This document shows, one piece after another, positions 47,775 through 58,795 of a stretch of 64,000 nucleotides of DNA (positions are counted from its first letter, which is position 1; the number at the start of each line of letters is the position of its first letter). The translations under genes and the position numbers were made by a program. The notes beneath the pieces are model-generated. The model was not told where the DNA came from. It was given only the letters and a program-made list of their open reading frames with translations, and did no database searches. The stretch lies in the NCBI RefSeq assembly GCF_014779655.1, contig NZ_JACXYX010000008.1:163613-227612 (forward strand), in the 5' to 3' direction. This stretch comes from Nocardioides ganghwensis (GTDB taxonomy: Bacteria; Actinomycetota; Actinomycetes; Propionibacteriales; Nocardioidaceae).

Positions 47775-48265
47775 CGCGTCAGGCTACCGGCGCCCTCCTC
47801 GGCGGGGAGCGCCTGCCTCAGCCTGGCCAGCCCGTCCCGTGCCTGCGACTTCACCGTCCCGGGCGCGATCCCGAGTGTCGCCGCGATCTGAGCCTCGGAG
47901 AGCCCCTCGTAGTAGCGCAGCACCAGCACCGCCCGCTGCCGGGGCGCGAGGCCCGCCAGCGCGGAGCGTACGGCGAGCAGCTCGTCGTGGTCCGGGGCCT
48001 CTGCGAGCTGCTCGGGCAGCACGTCGGTGCTCTCCTCGCGCCACCGACGCCGTCGCCAGCGCGAGACGTTGGTGTTGACCATCGTCCGGCGGACGTACGG
48101 CTCGGGGTTGTCGCGGATGCGCCGCCACTGCGGCACCACCCTGACCAGCGTGGTCTGCACGAGGTCCTCGGCGTCCTGCGCGTGGCCGGTGAGGAGGTAC
48201 GCCGTGCGCAGCAGTGCCGCCTGCCGGGCGAGGACGAACTCGCTGAAGCCGTCAGGCGTGGACAC
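47771..48265 (-). CDS. SigE-family ECF RNA polymerase sigma factor (second copy)
   Basis: A 164-residue ECF sigma factor like the one at 38.1 kb. Region 2: FSEFVLARQAALLRTAYLLTGHAQDAEDLVQTTLVRVVPQW; region 4: LAPRQRAVLVLRYYEGLSEAQIAATLGIAPGTVKSQARDGLARLR. It starts with GTG at 48265, inside the end of the upstream membrane protein gene (14-base overlap). Here the membrane protein comes first, the reverse of the 38-kb locus. Confidence 0.92.
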   Translation of the reverse strand: MSTPDGFSEFVLARQAALLRTAYLLTGHAQDAEDLVQTTLVRVVPQWRRIRDNPEPYVRRTMVNTNVSRWRRRRWREESTDVLPEQLAEAPDHDELLAVRSALAGLAPRQRAVLVLRYYEGLSEAQIAATLGIAPGTVKSQARDGLARLRQALPAEEGAGSLTR

Positions 48266-49586
48266 GGCGCCCCCTGACCCGTACGGCGATCCGCCAGCCC
48301 ACGAACGCCGCGACCAGGAGCCCCAGGCCGACCAGGCGGGGGTCGGGGGCGAACGGGGCGTCCGGGGCGGGAACCACCTCGGCGGCCCACGCGTCCGCGG
48401 CGAAGTCCGGAAGGTTGCCCTCGATGTCGAGCAGTGCGTTCATGCTCCCGTCCGTCACGTCGACGAGCGACGCCCGGGTGGCATCGCGCACGCCGTCGCC
48501 ATCACGGTCGGCGCCGGCGCCGACGACGACCTCCGTGGGTGAGCGCCACCCCAGCACGAGCTCCGCCTCGACGGGGCCCACGCGCTGCATCACTGCACGG
48601 TCGCCCTCGAGCGTGCCGACCAGCAGCGGCAGATCGGTCAGGATGAACCGAGCACCACGCCCCTGCTCGATCCCCGCCACCCGGCTGCCGTCGGGAGAGA
48701 GGTACGGCGTGGTGACGGCCTCGTCGGCGACGAACCGGATCCTGCCCACGGATCCTCCGTCGTCGACACGCCAGGCCTCGGTGGCCGCGCTGCCACTGGC
48801 GGCGAGGAAGCCGCCTGCGTCCTGGCTGGTCGTGGTGAGGCCGGCGTCGTCGGCGGGTGGGCCCTCGACCGGCTCCGGGACCGACCCCCATCGCCAGGTG
48901 CGCGTGCTGATCCGTGCACTGTCCTGGTCGGCGTCGCGGTAGGCGCCCTGGGTGAACCACACCGTGTCGCCCGCCCAGGCGAGGCCGACCGTCATCAGCC
49001 CGTGCTCGGTCGCCGGGTCCCAGCCCCGCTGCTCGCCGGTGACGAGATCGAGGACGTTCAGTCCCGTCGCGGCCGACGGTTGCCCGTCCGAGCGCTTACC
49101 GGCGTCGCCGGTCGACGCCCAGTAGGCCAGTCTGGTGCCGTCAGCCGACAGCACGGCCTGGTCGACCAACGCCTCCGCCACGGGGAGGTCGAGGAAGCGC
49201 GACTCACCGGTGGTCGCCGAGACGCCCCAGAGCGCGGCATGGTCCCCCAGCAGGCTGCCGCGCGTCCCGATCGCGACCGCGGACAGCCGTCCGGGAGCGG
49301 AGGGGAAGGCGGGTTCCCACGCCCCCGGCTGGCGCACCACGTCCGGGAGCACCATCCGCTCCCCCGCGTCCGCCGGTTCCACCCGCTGCGCGCGCTCCAC
49401 GAGCAGCGGCGTGGTCGTCGTCCCCAGCAGCCCGACGGCGGCGACGGCGGCGAGGGCCGCGCCCAGGCGTACGCGCTGGCGACGGCGGCCGTGCGTCCAG
49501 ACCGCGTCCGGGTCGATGCCGCCCGCGGGCGCGTGCGCGGCCAGCTGGTCGAGCCGGTCGACGACGTCGCCGGGTGGTGCGGACAT
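48252..49586 (-). CDS. Membrane-anchored beta-propeller-like protein paired with a sigma factor (second copy)
   Basis: A 444-residue protein. N-terminal cytoplasmic region of about 38 residues (DVVDRLDQLAAHAP), basic RRRQRVR, then a membrane helix (LGAALAAVAAVGLLGT). The outer domain shows propeller-like repeats: LSADGTRLAYWAS, LNVLDLVTGEQRGWDP, LAWAGDTVWFTQ, LSPDGSRVAGIE. A second membrane helix at the C-terminus (LVGLGLLVAAFVGWRIAV) ends in basic residues. ATG at 49586 has GAGGAG eight bases upstream. It lacks a ZAS zinc motif. Its tight overlap with a sigma gene suggests an anti-sigma or sensor role. Confidence 0.75.
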   Translation of the reverse strand: MSAPPGDVVDRLDQLAAHAPAGGIDPDAVWTHGRRRQRVRLGAALAAVAAVGLLGTTTTPLLVERAQRVEPADAGERMVLPDVVRQPGAWEPAFPSAPGRLSAVAIGTRGSLLGDHAALWGVSATTGESRFLDLPVAEALVDQAVLSADGTRLAYWASTGDAGKRSDGQPSAATGLNVLDLVTGEQRGWDPATEHGLMTVGLAWAGDTVWFTQGAYRDADQDSARISTRTWRWGSVPEPVEGPPADDAGLTTTSQDAGGFLAASGSAATEAWRVDDGGSVGRIRFVADEAVTTPYLSPDGSRVAGIEQGRGARFILTDLPLLVGTLEGDRAVMQRVGPVEAELVLGWRSPTEVVVGAGADRDGDGVRDATRASLVDVTDGSMNALLDIEGNLPDFAADAWAAEVVPAPDAPFAPDPRLVGLGLLVAAFVGWRIAVRVRGRRVHA

Positions 49587-49697
49587 GCGGAGCTCCTCGG
49601 GTGGGTGGACAGCCTCACACGTCAACACGCCGCGAGCGGCGCGTTCGGTGGGGCGCGTCCCGGAAGTGCCACTGTCCACGCCACCGGGACGCACGAC

Positions 49698-49727
49698 GGC
49701 CGCGCCCAGGAGGTCCTGGACGCGGCC
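49698..49727 (-). terminator. acnA terminator
   Basis: GGCCGCG (49698-49704) and CCAGGA (49706-49711) pair with TCCTGG (49714-49719) and CGCGGCC (49721-49727), with one internal mismatch. It lies 24 bases past the acnA stop. Confidence 0.75.
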
Positions 49728-49750
49728 GCGTGCTCGGCTGATGCGTGCGG

Positions 49751-52444
<2,694 letters not shown>

Positions 52445-52541
52445 CAGCCATATCTCCTCGGGAGTTCGCGGGTTCGCGTCCATCTTGCCGTCGTCCGGGA
52501 GAGGACGGGAAGACAGGCGACCCTTAGTTCTGACATCGCAG

Positions 52542-52559
52542 TATCTTGACGTCAAGATA
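52542..52559. promoter_or_regulatory. 18-bp perfect palindrome, probable acnA operator
   Basis: TATCTTGACGTCAAGATA is a perfect palindrome in the 152-base gap between acnA and the divergent kinase-like gene. It contains TTGACG on both strands, overlapping a plausible acnA -35 with AGAACT about 18 bases downstream. Confidence 0.75.
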
Positions 52560-52584
52560 TCACACCGGCCTGATCCTCCCCCGC

Positions 52585-52590
52585 TAGCCT
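52585..52590 (+). promoter_or_regulatory. -10 hexamer TAGCCT, leaderless kinase-like gene
   Basis: TAGCCT ends six bases before the GTG at 52597. Confidence 0.55.
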
Positions 52591-52596
52591 CGCCGC

Positions 52597-53130
52597 GTGC
52601 CGACCCTCCTTCACCTCAACGGCCCGTCGGGCGTCGGCAAGTCGACGCTCGCGCGCGCCCACGCCGCTGCCCACCCGGGCACCCTGCTCTGCGACATCGA
52701 CGAGCTGCGCTCGTGGGTGTCGGGGTGGGAGGACGACTTCGTCGGCACCGGCGAGGCCGTCCGCGCCTCGGCGCTCGCCCTGATGACGGCCTACCTCCGC
52801 ACCGGTCGCGACGTGGTCCTCCCCCAGCTCATCGTGACCCCGGCCCAGGTCGAGCGGTTCGAGACGACCGCCGCGGAGGCCGGGGCGACGTACGTCGGGG
52901 TGGTGCTCGACGTGGCACCCGAGGTCCTGCTCGAGCGCCTCCACTCCCGCGAGGTCACGCCGGTCACGGCTGTCGTCTCCCGGATCATCGAGGAGCGCGG
53001 CGGCGACGAGCTGGTCCTCGAGGGACGTCGGCAGCTGCTCGACCTCGCCCTCGAGCAGGGCTGGGCCGTGGTCGAGACGAGCAACAAGGAGCCCGCGCTG
53101 GCTGCGCTGGCTCACGCCGTACGCCCGTGA
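52597..53130 (+). CDS. P-loop kinase-like ATP-binding protein
   Basis: A 177-residue AAA/zeta-toxin-like P-loop protein. Walker [20 protein letters not shown]; then [15 protein letters not shown], the usual acidic acceptor-binding segment, and [16 protein letters not shown] with Asp/Gln positions of small-molecule kinases. LLERLHSRE is a possible lid. The substrate is unknown (gluconate-, chloramphenicol- or toxin-type kinases are near relatives). Leaderless GTG start. Divergent from acnA, so it may share the palindrome. Confidence 0.75.
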   Translation: MPTLLHLNGPSGVGKSTLARAHAAAHPGTLLCDIDELRSWVSGWEDDFVGTGEAVRASALALMTAYLRTGRDVVLPQLIVTPAQVERFETTAAEAGATYVGVVLDVAPEVLLERLHSREVTPVTAVVSRIIEERGGDELVLEGRRQLLDLALEQGWAVVETSNKEPALAALAHAVRP

Positions 53131-53143
53131 GGCCGTCGGCGGG

Positions 53144-53500
53144 TCAGTCGATGCCCGCCATCTGGTCGAGGCGCTGCAGCAGGTCGTGGGCGGCGAGCTC
53201 GACCGCCTTGTGGCGCCACTCCGCGGCCCGGTAGACGCAGGCGATCAGCCCGCTGCGGTGGACCCGCCGCAGGTCGCCGTACACGAACGCGTAGCGCGCC
53301 TTGGTGTGGTCGTTGGCGCCCTCGGTGAGGCCGAGGTGCCAGGCGGCGTAGTCCTCCCACGAGTGCCGCTCGAGATAGGCGTTCTCCGCCTCGGCCCTCG
53401 GCTGCACCTCGCCCCAGTCGCTGTCGAGCACGTACTGGCGGGCGTCGATCAGCCGGCGCGCATGGACGACAGCGGCGGCATTGACGGCGTACCTGGCCAT
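53144..53500 (-). CDS. Conserved actinobacterial protein of unknown function
   Basis: A 118-residue soluble protein. Conserved-looking core: RYAVNAAAVVHARRLIDARQYVLDSDWGEVQPRAEAENAYLERHSWEDYAAWHLGLTEGA, then YAFVYGDLRRVHRSGLIACVYRAAEWRHK. The density of Trp, Tyr and His suggests a defined fold and possibly metal binding; I do not know a function. The ATG at 53500 follows CAGGGT by six bases, so it may be leaderless. It converges with the kinase-like gene, 13 bases apart. Confidence 0.75.
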   Translation of the reverse strand: MARYAVNAAAVVHARRLIDARQYVLDSDWGEVQPRAEAENAYLERHSWEDYAAWHLGLTEGANDHTKARYAFVYGDLRRVHRSGLIACVYRAAEWRHKAVELAAHDLLQRLDQMAGID

Positions 53501-53518
53501 GGCGCCACCCTGCCAGAC

Positions 53519-55021
53519 TCAGAAGCCGAGCAGCTTGCCGAACGCCGAGAAGAAGGTGTTGAACGCCCGTGCGACCGGGTTGCTCGGCCCTTGGGTGCTG
53601 GCCTTCTGCCAGAAGAACGGGTGGACCCCGGTGAACTCGTCGTCGACCAATGGGGTGCGGCCCCACAGGTACGGCCAGAACACCTCGGTCCGGTTGACGC
53701 CCACGAGCAGCTGGGAGTCGAAGCCCATCACGAGGTGCTGCTCCAACCGGGTGGTCCCGCCCCGGGGGCTCGTCGCCACGACGTCGCCGTGGCCCTGGAC
53801 GATCAGGCTGCCGGTGCCGGAGAACAGGATGTAGCGCACCTGCCACGTCGCGAAGGACTGGATCCCCCAGCGCCAGCGCGTCTCGAGCTCCGGTGTCCCA
53901 ATCACTCCCACGACGTGCCGCGGCCGCATCACCAGTCCCGGATGGTTCGCGAAGTCGATGCGCATCAGGTAGGAGTCCGGGTCGTCCGGCGTGGACAGCG
54001 TCGCCGCGGTCACGCGCTCGTCACCGGTGACGCGGCTCAGGGCGAAGAGTCCTGCGGCGTAGCTGATGAACGGCGACGACCAGTCGTAGAGGAGGTGGCT
54101 CCGGGCCCGGCCCTGCACCGGGCGCACGTGCTCCGAGCGCGCGGACAGGACCTCACCGGGGCCGAGCTCGACCGTCAGCGTCCGCTCGGCATCCGAGGTC
54201 CGGAGCACGCCGGCCTCACCCTCCGACCCGCGGGCCAGGTGGATCGGTCGGTGCGCCCGGTGGACCAGGGGCATCAGGACGAAGTAGCTGACCGTCCTGA
54301 GGACCGGAGGCAGGAGCAGCACGAGGAGTGCGACCGCGGCCAGCCACCGCCACGACCGGGCCCACTGGTCGACGACCCACCCGACCCCGGACCCCTGGGT
54401 CTCCTCCAGGCTCCGCTCCTCCGCCTCCTTCTGGGCGAGCTCCGACTCGACGGCGTCGATCTCCCTCTCGGACGACTCGAAGGCACCGTCCGCGCCGAGC
54501 TGCGCGAGCTGCTGCTGGGGCGTCAGGTCGGGATCGCGCAGCAACGCCGCATCGGCCTCTGCCCGGGCGAGGCTCGACTCGAGGGTGTCCAGTGCCTCCT
54601 GTGCCGTCTCGGCGGCACGCTCCTTCAGGTCGCACGTGTTGGGCACCAGCGGCAGGTTCTCGACGATCTCCCGGAGGCGACTGCACTCGTCACGTTCCTC
54701 GAGCTTCTTCTCGACATCGGACCGCTGCTCCGACACCTGGTCGCCCAGCGCCTCGATCTCTGTGTCGAGGGCGCCACGCAGCGAGGCGACCTCCTCGCGC
54801 TGGGCCTCCGCGACCTCGTCCCTCAGCTGCTCGAGGTCCTTCTCCAGCGCAGCTCGCTCGGCCGCCACCTGCTCCAGCCTCTCGCGGTCGGTCACGGCCT
54901 CCTTGACCGCGGGGACCGCGGCCTGGACGAGCAGGTAGGCGAGGAAGAGGGACAGCACGACCACGAGGAGCGCGCCCGTCTTCCTCAGGACGAAGCCGAG
55001 GACTGCCGAGACCAGACGCAC
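53519..55021 (-). CDS. Two-pass membrane protein with external coiled coil and AIM24-like C-terminal domain
   Basis: A 500-residue protein. Membrane helix 1 at about 17-34 (GALLVVVLSLFLAYLLVQ); then long heptad-rich coiled coils (about 43-112 and 135-210) joined by a short loop flanked by Cys113 and Cys130, which could form a disulfide. Membrane helix 2 is at about 225-251. The C-terminal 240 residues are beta-rich (GPGEVLSARSEHVRPV, GTGSLIVQGHGDVV), weakly resembling AIM24/DUF124 proteins. GTG at 55021 is seven bases after TAGAGT. Function unknown; a membrane-organising or stress-sensing role would be a guess. Confidence 0.7.
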   Translation of the reverse strand: MRLVSAVLGFVLRKTGALLVVVLSLFLAYLLVQAAVPAVKEAVTDRERLEQVAAERAALEKDLEQLRDEVAEAQREEVASLRGALDTEIEALGDQVSEQRSDVEKKLEERDECSRLREIVENLPLVPNTCDLKERAAETAQEALDTLESSLARAEADAALLRDPDLTPQQQLAQLGADGAFESSEREIDAVESELAQKEAEERSLEETQGSGVGWVVDQWARSWRWLAAVALLVLLLPPVLRTVSYFVLMPLVHRAHRPIHLARGSEGEAGVLRTSDAERTLTVELGPGEVLSARSEHVRPVQGRARSHLLYDWSSPFISYAAGLFALSRVTGDERVTAATLSTPDDPDSYLMRIDFANHPGLVMRPRHVVGVIGTPELETRWRWGIQSFATWQVRYILFSGTGSLIVQGHGDVVATSPRGGTTRLEQHLVMGFDSQLLVGVNRTEVFWPYLWGRTPLVDDEFTGVHPFFWQKASTQGPSNPVARAFNTFFSAFGKLLGF

Positions 55022-55028
55022 CCGCCCG

Positions 55029-55034
55029 ACTCTA
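55029..55034 (-). promoter_or_regulatory. -10 hexamer TAGAGT of the coiled-coil membrane protein
   Basis: TAGAGT on the minus strand ends seven bases before the GTG at 55021, predicting a leaderless message. Confidence 0.5.
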
Positions 55035-55120
55035 GTTCGGAAGCACGGGAGGTCGGGGCCGGAACACGGCGAAGGTGCGACGCACTCGACGCGGGGCTTC
55101 ATCGGGAACAGGCTGGTCCC

Positions 55121-55486
55121 GTGGTCACCGAGCATCCCGCCGTCCGGTTCTTCGCCGGGCACCCTGACGGCCAGGGCATGGCCGCCGCGGTCGTACGGGC
55201 AGTCGGGTCCGTCGGGCCCCACGAGGTGCGGGTCTCCCGGAGCCAGGTCGCCTTCCGCCGCCGCACCGGGTTCGCCTACCTGTGGCGCCCCGGCCAGTAC
55301 GTCGCCAGCGACGTGCCCGCCGTCCTGTCGATCGCCCTGCCGCGCGAGGACGCGAGCCCGCGGTGGAAGGAGGTGGTCCACCCCTCCGCCCGCACCTGGA
55401 TGCACCACCTCGAGCTCCGTGCCCCCGGCGACGTGGACGCCGAGGTGTGCGCCTGGCTCGGCGAGGCGTACGCAGCAGCGGGCTGA
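55121..55486 (+). CDS. DUF5655-type small protein
   Basis: A 121-residue soluble protein: HPAVRFFAGHPDGQGMAAAVVRAVGSVGPHEVRVSRSQVAFRRRTGFAYLW then VHPSARTWMHHLELRAPGDVDAEVCAWLGEAYAAAG. This matches the DUF5655 pattern (W-x-HH and a closing WL-x-EAY). Function unknown. The GTG at 55121 lies six bases after CAGGCT, a weak -10. It ends five bases from the convergent methyltransferase gene. Confidence 0.75.
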   Translation: MVTEHPAVRFFAGHPDGQGMAAAVVRAVGSVGPHEVRVSRSQVAFRRRTGFAYLWRPGQYVASDVPAVLSIALPREDASPRWKEVVHPSARTWMHHLELRAPGDVDAEVCAWLGEAYAAAG

Positions 55487-55491
55487 CGCCG

Positions 55492-56694
55492 TCAGCGGCG
55501 CCGCGGCTCCAGCAGCGCCACGCACTCGACGTGGTGGGTCATCGGGAACAGGTCGAACGCGCGGATCGCCGTCAGCTCGTAGCCGTGCTCGGCGAAGATC
55601 GCGACGTCGCGACCCAGGGCAGCGGGGTCGCAGGCGACGTACGCCACGGCGCGGGGGCGCCGGTCGACGACCTGCTCGACCACGGCCCGCTTGGCGCCCT
55701 CCCGCGGCGGGTCGAGGACGACGAGGTCGAACGGCTCGTCGAAACCGCCGCGGAGCACCCGGTCGGTCGGACCGCACTCCACCACCGCACCCTTCAGCGC
55801 CGACAGGTTGGCGCGGGCGTGCCGGCACGCCGTGCGATCGGCCTCGACCGCCACCACCCGGGCACCGGTGACCTCGCCGACGAAGCGGGCGAACAGCCCG
55901 ACGCCGGCGTAGAGGTCGAGGGCCCGCTCACCCGGCCGGGGCGCGAGCAGGTCCAGGACGGATTCGACGAGGACGCGCGGTGCCTCCGGGTGGACCTGCC
56001 AGAAGCCGTCCGCCGCGACGTCGAAGCCGTGGGTCTGGCCCGAGGCGGTGACCTCGTGGATGACGGGGTCTCGTGACGGGTGCGGGACGGCCTCCTCGAC
56101 CAGCGACACGGGCGGGCGGGCCTCGTCGACCGCGATCAGGCAGTCCTCGAGGGGGACGAGGTCGTGAGAGCGGTGCGCCCGCATCGCGGGCTGTCCGTCT
56201 GGGAGGGCGGCGTACCTCTGCCGGGTGCGCCACCTCAGCCCGTCGTCCGCCCGGCCGGGCACCGGGACGGCCTCGACGCGGAGGGCGGTGACCAGCGCGG
56301 AGTCGGCGGGCAGGCGGCCGAGCCGCACGAGCTGCTCGCGCACGACGGCCGTCTTGAGGTCGCGCTGGGCCGGCACGGCCACGTGCTGGAAGTCGCAACC
56401 GCCGCACAGGCCCGGTCCGGCCACGGGGCACGGCGGCGCCACGCGGTCGGGCGAGGCGGAGTCGATCCGCACGGCGTCGCCCCGCCAGAACCGGTCACCC
56501 TCGGTGCCCTCGGTGATCTGCACCAGCACCCGTTCGCCGGGCAGCGCGTGGCGTACGAACACGACCCGCGCCTCGGGCTCGGGCAGGCGGGCGACGCAGT
56601 GGCCGCCGTGGGCGACGGGACCCACCTCGACCTCGAACCGCTCCCCCACCCGCGAGCGGCCCCGGGCACGGCGCGGACGGCTGGTGCGGGTCAT
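55492..56694 (-). CDS. TrmA/RumA-family RNA (uracil-C5) methyltransferase
   Basis: A 400-residue enzyme of the class I RNA m5U methyltransferases. An N-terminal TRAM domain (about 18-75), then cysteines for a 4Fe-4S cluster (PPCPVAGPGLCGGCDFQH). The methyltransferase domain has ALDLYAGVGLFARFVGEV, VVLDPPREGA and the catalytic Cys in YVACDPAALGRD; EHGYELTAIRAFDLFPMTHHVECVALLE closes it. It is 400 residues, slightly short. ATG at 56694 overlaps the permease gene as ATGA. Which rRNA or tRNA base is modified is not shown. Confidence 0.93.
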   Translation of the reverse strand: MTRTSRPRRARGRSRVGERFEVEVGPVAHGGHCVARLPEPEARVVFVRHALPGERVLVQITEGTEGDRFWRGDAVRIDSASPDRVAPPCPVAGPGLCGGCDFQHVAVPAQRDLKTAVVREQLVRLGRLPADSALVTALRVEAVPVPGRADDGLRWRTRQRYAALPDGQPAMRAHRSHDLVPLEDCLIAVDEARPPVSLVEEAVPHPSRDPVIHEVTASGQTHGFDVAADGFWQVHPEAPRVLVESVLDLLAPRPGERALDLYAGVGLFARFVGEVTGARVVAVEADRTACRHARANLSALKGAVVECGPTDRVLRGGFDEPFDLVVLDPPREGAKRAVVEQVVDRRPRAVAYVACDPAALGRDVAIFAEHGYELTAIRAFDLFPMTHHVECVALLEPRRR

Positions 56695-58739
56695 ACGTCG
56701 TCGATCTTCCGGTCGGTGTCGCGGTTGCCGACGCGACCGCGGCGGAGGTCACCGGCATGCACGCGCGCGTCGTCGAGCCGGCCCCGCTCCTGCGCGACCT
56801 GCGAGGACCGCAGCTGGTAGGGCACGGAGATGACCATGACGCCCGGCGTGAACAGCAGTCGACCCTTGAGCCGCAGCGCCGTCTGGTTGTGGAGCAGCTG
56901 CTCCCACCAGCGGCCCACGACGTACTCGGGGATGTAGACCGCCACGACGCCGCGCGGGCTCGCCCGGCGGATCTCCTGGGTGTACTCCACGATCGGGCGC
57001 ACGACCTCGCGGTAAGGCGAGTGCAGCACCTTGAGCGGGATGTCGAGGTGGCGCTCGTCCCACTCCTCGAGCAGCCGGTTGGTCGCGCGCGGGTCGATGC
57101 TGACGTAGATCGCCTCGAGCACGTTGGGCCGGGTCGCGCGGGCGAAGGCGAGCGCGCGCAGCGTGGGCTTGTGCAGCTTGGAGGCCAGGACGATCGCGTG
57201 GACGCGCGTCGGCATGATCTTGTCCTGCTCGTCGGCCGCGAGCTCGAGCTCGACGCGCGCGTAGTGGCGTCCGATCGCCTGCATCAGGACGAAGAAGAAG
57301 CCCATCGCCAGGATCGTGATCCAGGCGCCCGCGAGGAACTTGGTGACCAGCACGATCACCAGCACGACAGCGGTCATCCCGAGGCCGAAGGTGTTGATCG
57401 CACGCGATCGCATCATCCGCCTGCGTACGGCGGGGTCGCTCTCGGTGCGCAGGTGGCGCGTCCAGTGCCGGATCATCCCGAGCTGGCTGAGGTTGAACGA
57501 CACGAAGACGCCGACGATGTAGAGCTGGATGAGCTTGGTCGTCTCGGCGTCGAACACCCAGATGAGCAGCATCGACATCGCGGCAAGGAACACGATGCCG
57601 TTGCTGTAGGCCAGCCGGTCGCCACGCGAGCCCAGCGAGCGGGGCGCGAGCCCGTCCTGGGCGAGGATGGACCCCAGGACCGGGAAGCCGTTGAAGGCGG
57701 TGTTGGCAGCCAGGACGAGGATGATGCCGGTGACGGTGACCACGAAGTAGAAGCCGGGCGGGAAGTGGTCGAAGACCCCGGCGGCGATCTGGGAGATCAC
57801 CGGGTGCTGCTCGTAGCCCTCGGGGACCGCGCCGCTCGACGTGCGCAGCTGCTCGAGGTGATGGGGGTCGACGTAGCGGATCGTCATCTGCTTGGCGAGC
57901 ACGATGACGCTCATCATCATCGTGATGGCGATGAGGCCGAGCAGGAGCAGGGTGGTGGCGGCATTGCGGCTCTTGGGCTTGCGGAACGCCGGCACGCCGT
58001 TGCTGATCGCCTCGACGCCGGTGAGCGCCGCACAGCCCGACGAGAACGCCCGCGCGAGCAGGAACATCAGGCCGATCTGGGTGAGCGGCTCCTCCCAGCC
58101 GGCCTGGGGCACGATCTGGAGGTCCGCGCTCTCCGCGTCGGGCAGGTCCCCGGCCAGGAGGCGCATCAGGCCGTACGCGCACATGCCGAGGATCGCCACC
58201 ATGAACAGGTAGGTCGGCACGGCGAAGAACGACCCCGACTCGCGGACGCCGCGCAGGTTCATCGCCGTCAGCAGCGCCACCGCGATCACGCCGACCGTGG
58301 CCTCGTGGCCGATCAACGGGGGGATGGCGCCCGCGGCGTACTGGGAGGCCGACGAGATCGACACCGCCACGGTGAGCACGTAGTCGACCAGCAGGGCACT
58401 CGCGACGGTGACGCCGGCGTTGCGTCCGAGGTTGACGGTCGCGACCTCGTAGTCACCGCCGCCGGACGGATAGGCGTGCACGGTCTGGCGGTAGCTGGCG
58501 ATCACGGTGAGCATGACCACGGCGACCGCGAGGCCGATCTTCCACGACCAGACGTAGGTCGACGCGCCCGCGATCGCGAGCATGATGAAGACCTCGTCGG
58601 GGGCGTACGCGACCGAGGACAGCGCGTCGCTGGCGAACACCGGCAGCGCGATGCGCTTGGGCAGCAGGGTCTCGCCCAGCTGGCTGCTGCGCAGCTTGCG
58701 GCCCAGCAGGATCCGCTTGGACACGTCGCCGACACTCAC
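56691..58739 (-). CDS. APC-superfamily permease, KimA-like (probable K+ importer)
   Basis: A 682-residue membrane protein with about 12 helices and a long cytoplasmic C-terminal domain (from about 480). The opening VSKRILLGRKLRSSQLGETLLPKRIALPVFASDALSSVAYAPDE is the pattern of KimA/YdaO-type proteins, K+/H+ symporters of Bacillus. It is divergent from two TrkA-type regulators, which strengthens the potassium assignment. GTG at 58739 is preferred to a TTG nine bases earlier; TAGGCT lies eight bases before. In M. tuberculosis the homologue Rv2690c also adjoins ceoB-ceoC. Confidence 0.85.
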   Translation of the reverse strand: MSVGDVSKRILLGRKLRSSQLGETLLPKRIALPVFASDALSSVAYAPDEVFIMLAIAGASTYVWSWKIGLAVAVVMLTVIASYRQTVHAYPSGGGDYEVATVNLGRNAGVTVASALLVDYVLTVAVSISSASQYAAGAIPPLIGHEATVGVIAVALLTAMNLRGVRESGSFFAVPTYLFMVAILGMCAYGLMRLLAGDLPDAESADLQIVPQAGWEEPLTQIGLMFLLARAFSSGCAALTGVEAISNGVPAFRKPKSRNAATTLLLLGLIAITMMMSVIVLAKQMTIRYVDPHHLEQLRTSSGAVPEGYEQHPVISQIAAGVFDHFPPGFYFVVTVTGIILVLAANTAFNGFPVLGSILAQDGLAPRSLGSRGDRLAYSNGIVFLAAMSMLLIWVFDAETTKLIQLYIVGVFVSFNLSQLGMIRHWTRHLRTESDPAVRRRMMRSRAINTFGLGMTAVVLVIVLVTKFLAGAWITILAMGFFFVLMQAIGRHYARVELELAADEQDKIMPTRVHAIVLASKLHKPTLRALAFARATRPNVLEAIYVSIDPRATNRLLEEWDERHLDIPLKVLHSPYREVVRPIVEYTQEIRRASPRGVVAVYIPEYVVGRWWEQLLHNQTALRLKGRLLFTPGVMVISVPYQLRSSQVAQERGRLDDARVHAGDLRRGRVGNRDTDRKIDDV

Positions 58740-58747
58740 GGGCGGCA

Positions 58748-58753
58748 AGCCTA
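58748..58753 (-). promoter_or_regulatory. -10 hexamer TAGGCT of the KimA-like gene
   Basis: TAGGCT on the minus strand, eight bases before the GTG at 58739. So close a promoter leaves no room for a c-di-AMP (ydaO) riboswitch. Confidence 0.45.
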
Positions 58754-58783
58754 GACCCGCAGCGGCCGATATCCTCGCTGGGA

Positions 58784-58789
58784 TACGGT
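58784..58789 (+). promoter_or_regulatory. -10 hexamer TACGGT, leaderless ceoB
   Basis: TACGGT ends six bases before the GTG at 58796. Confidence 0.5.
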
Positions 58790-58795
58790 TCCGTT

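Noticed and set aside
58740..58795. c-di-AMP (ydaO) riboswitch before the KimA-like gene
   Set aside because: The gap is 56 bases and the gene appears leaderless; the riboswitch needs well over 100 bases.
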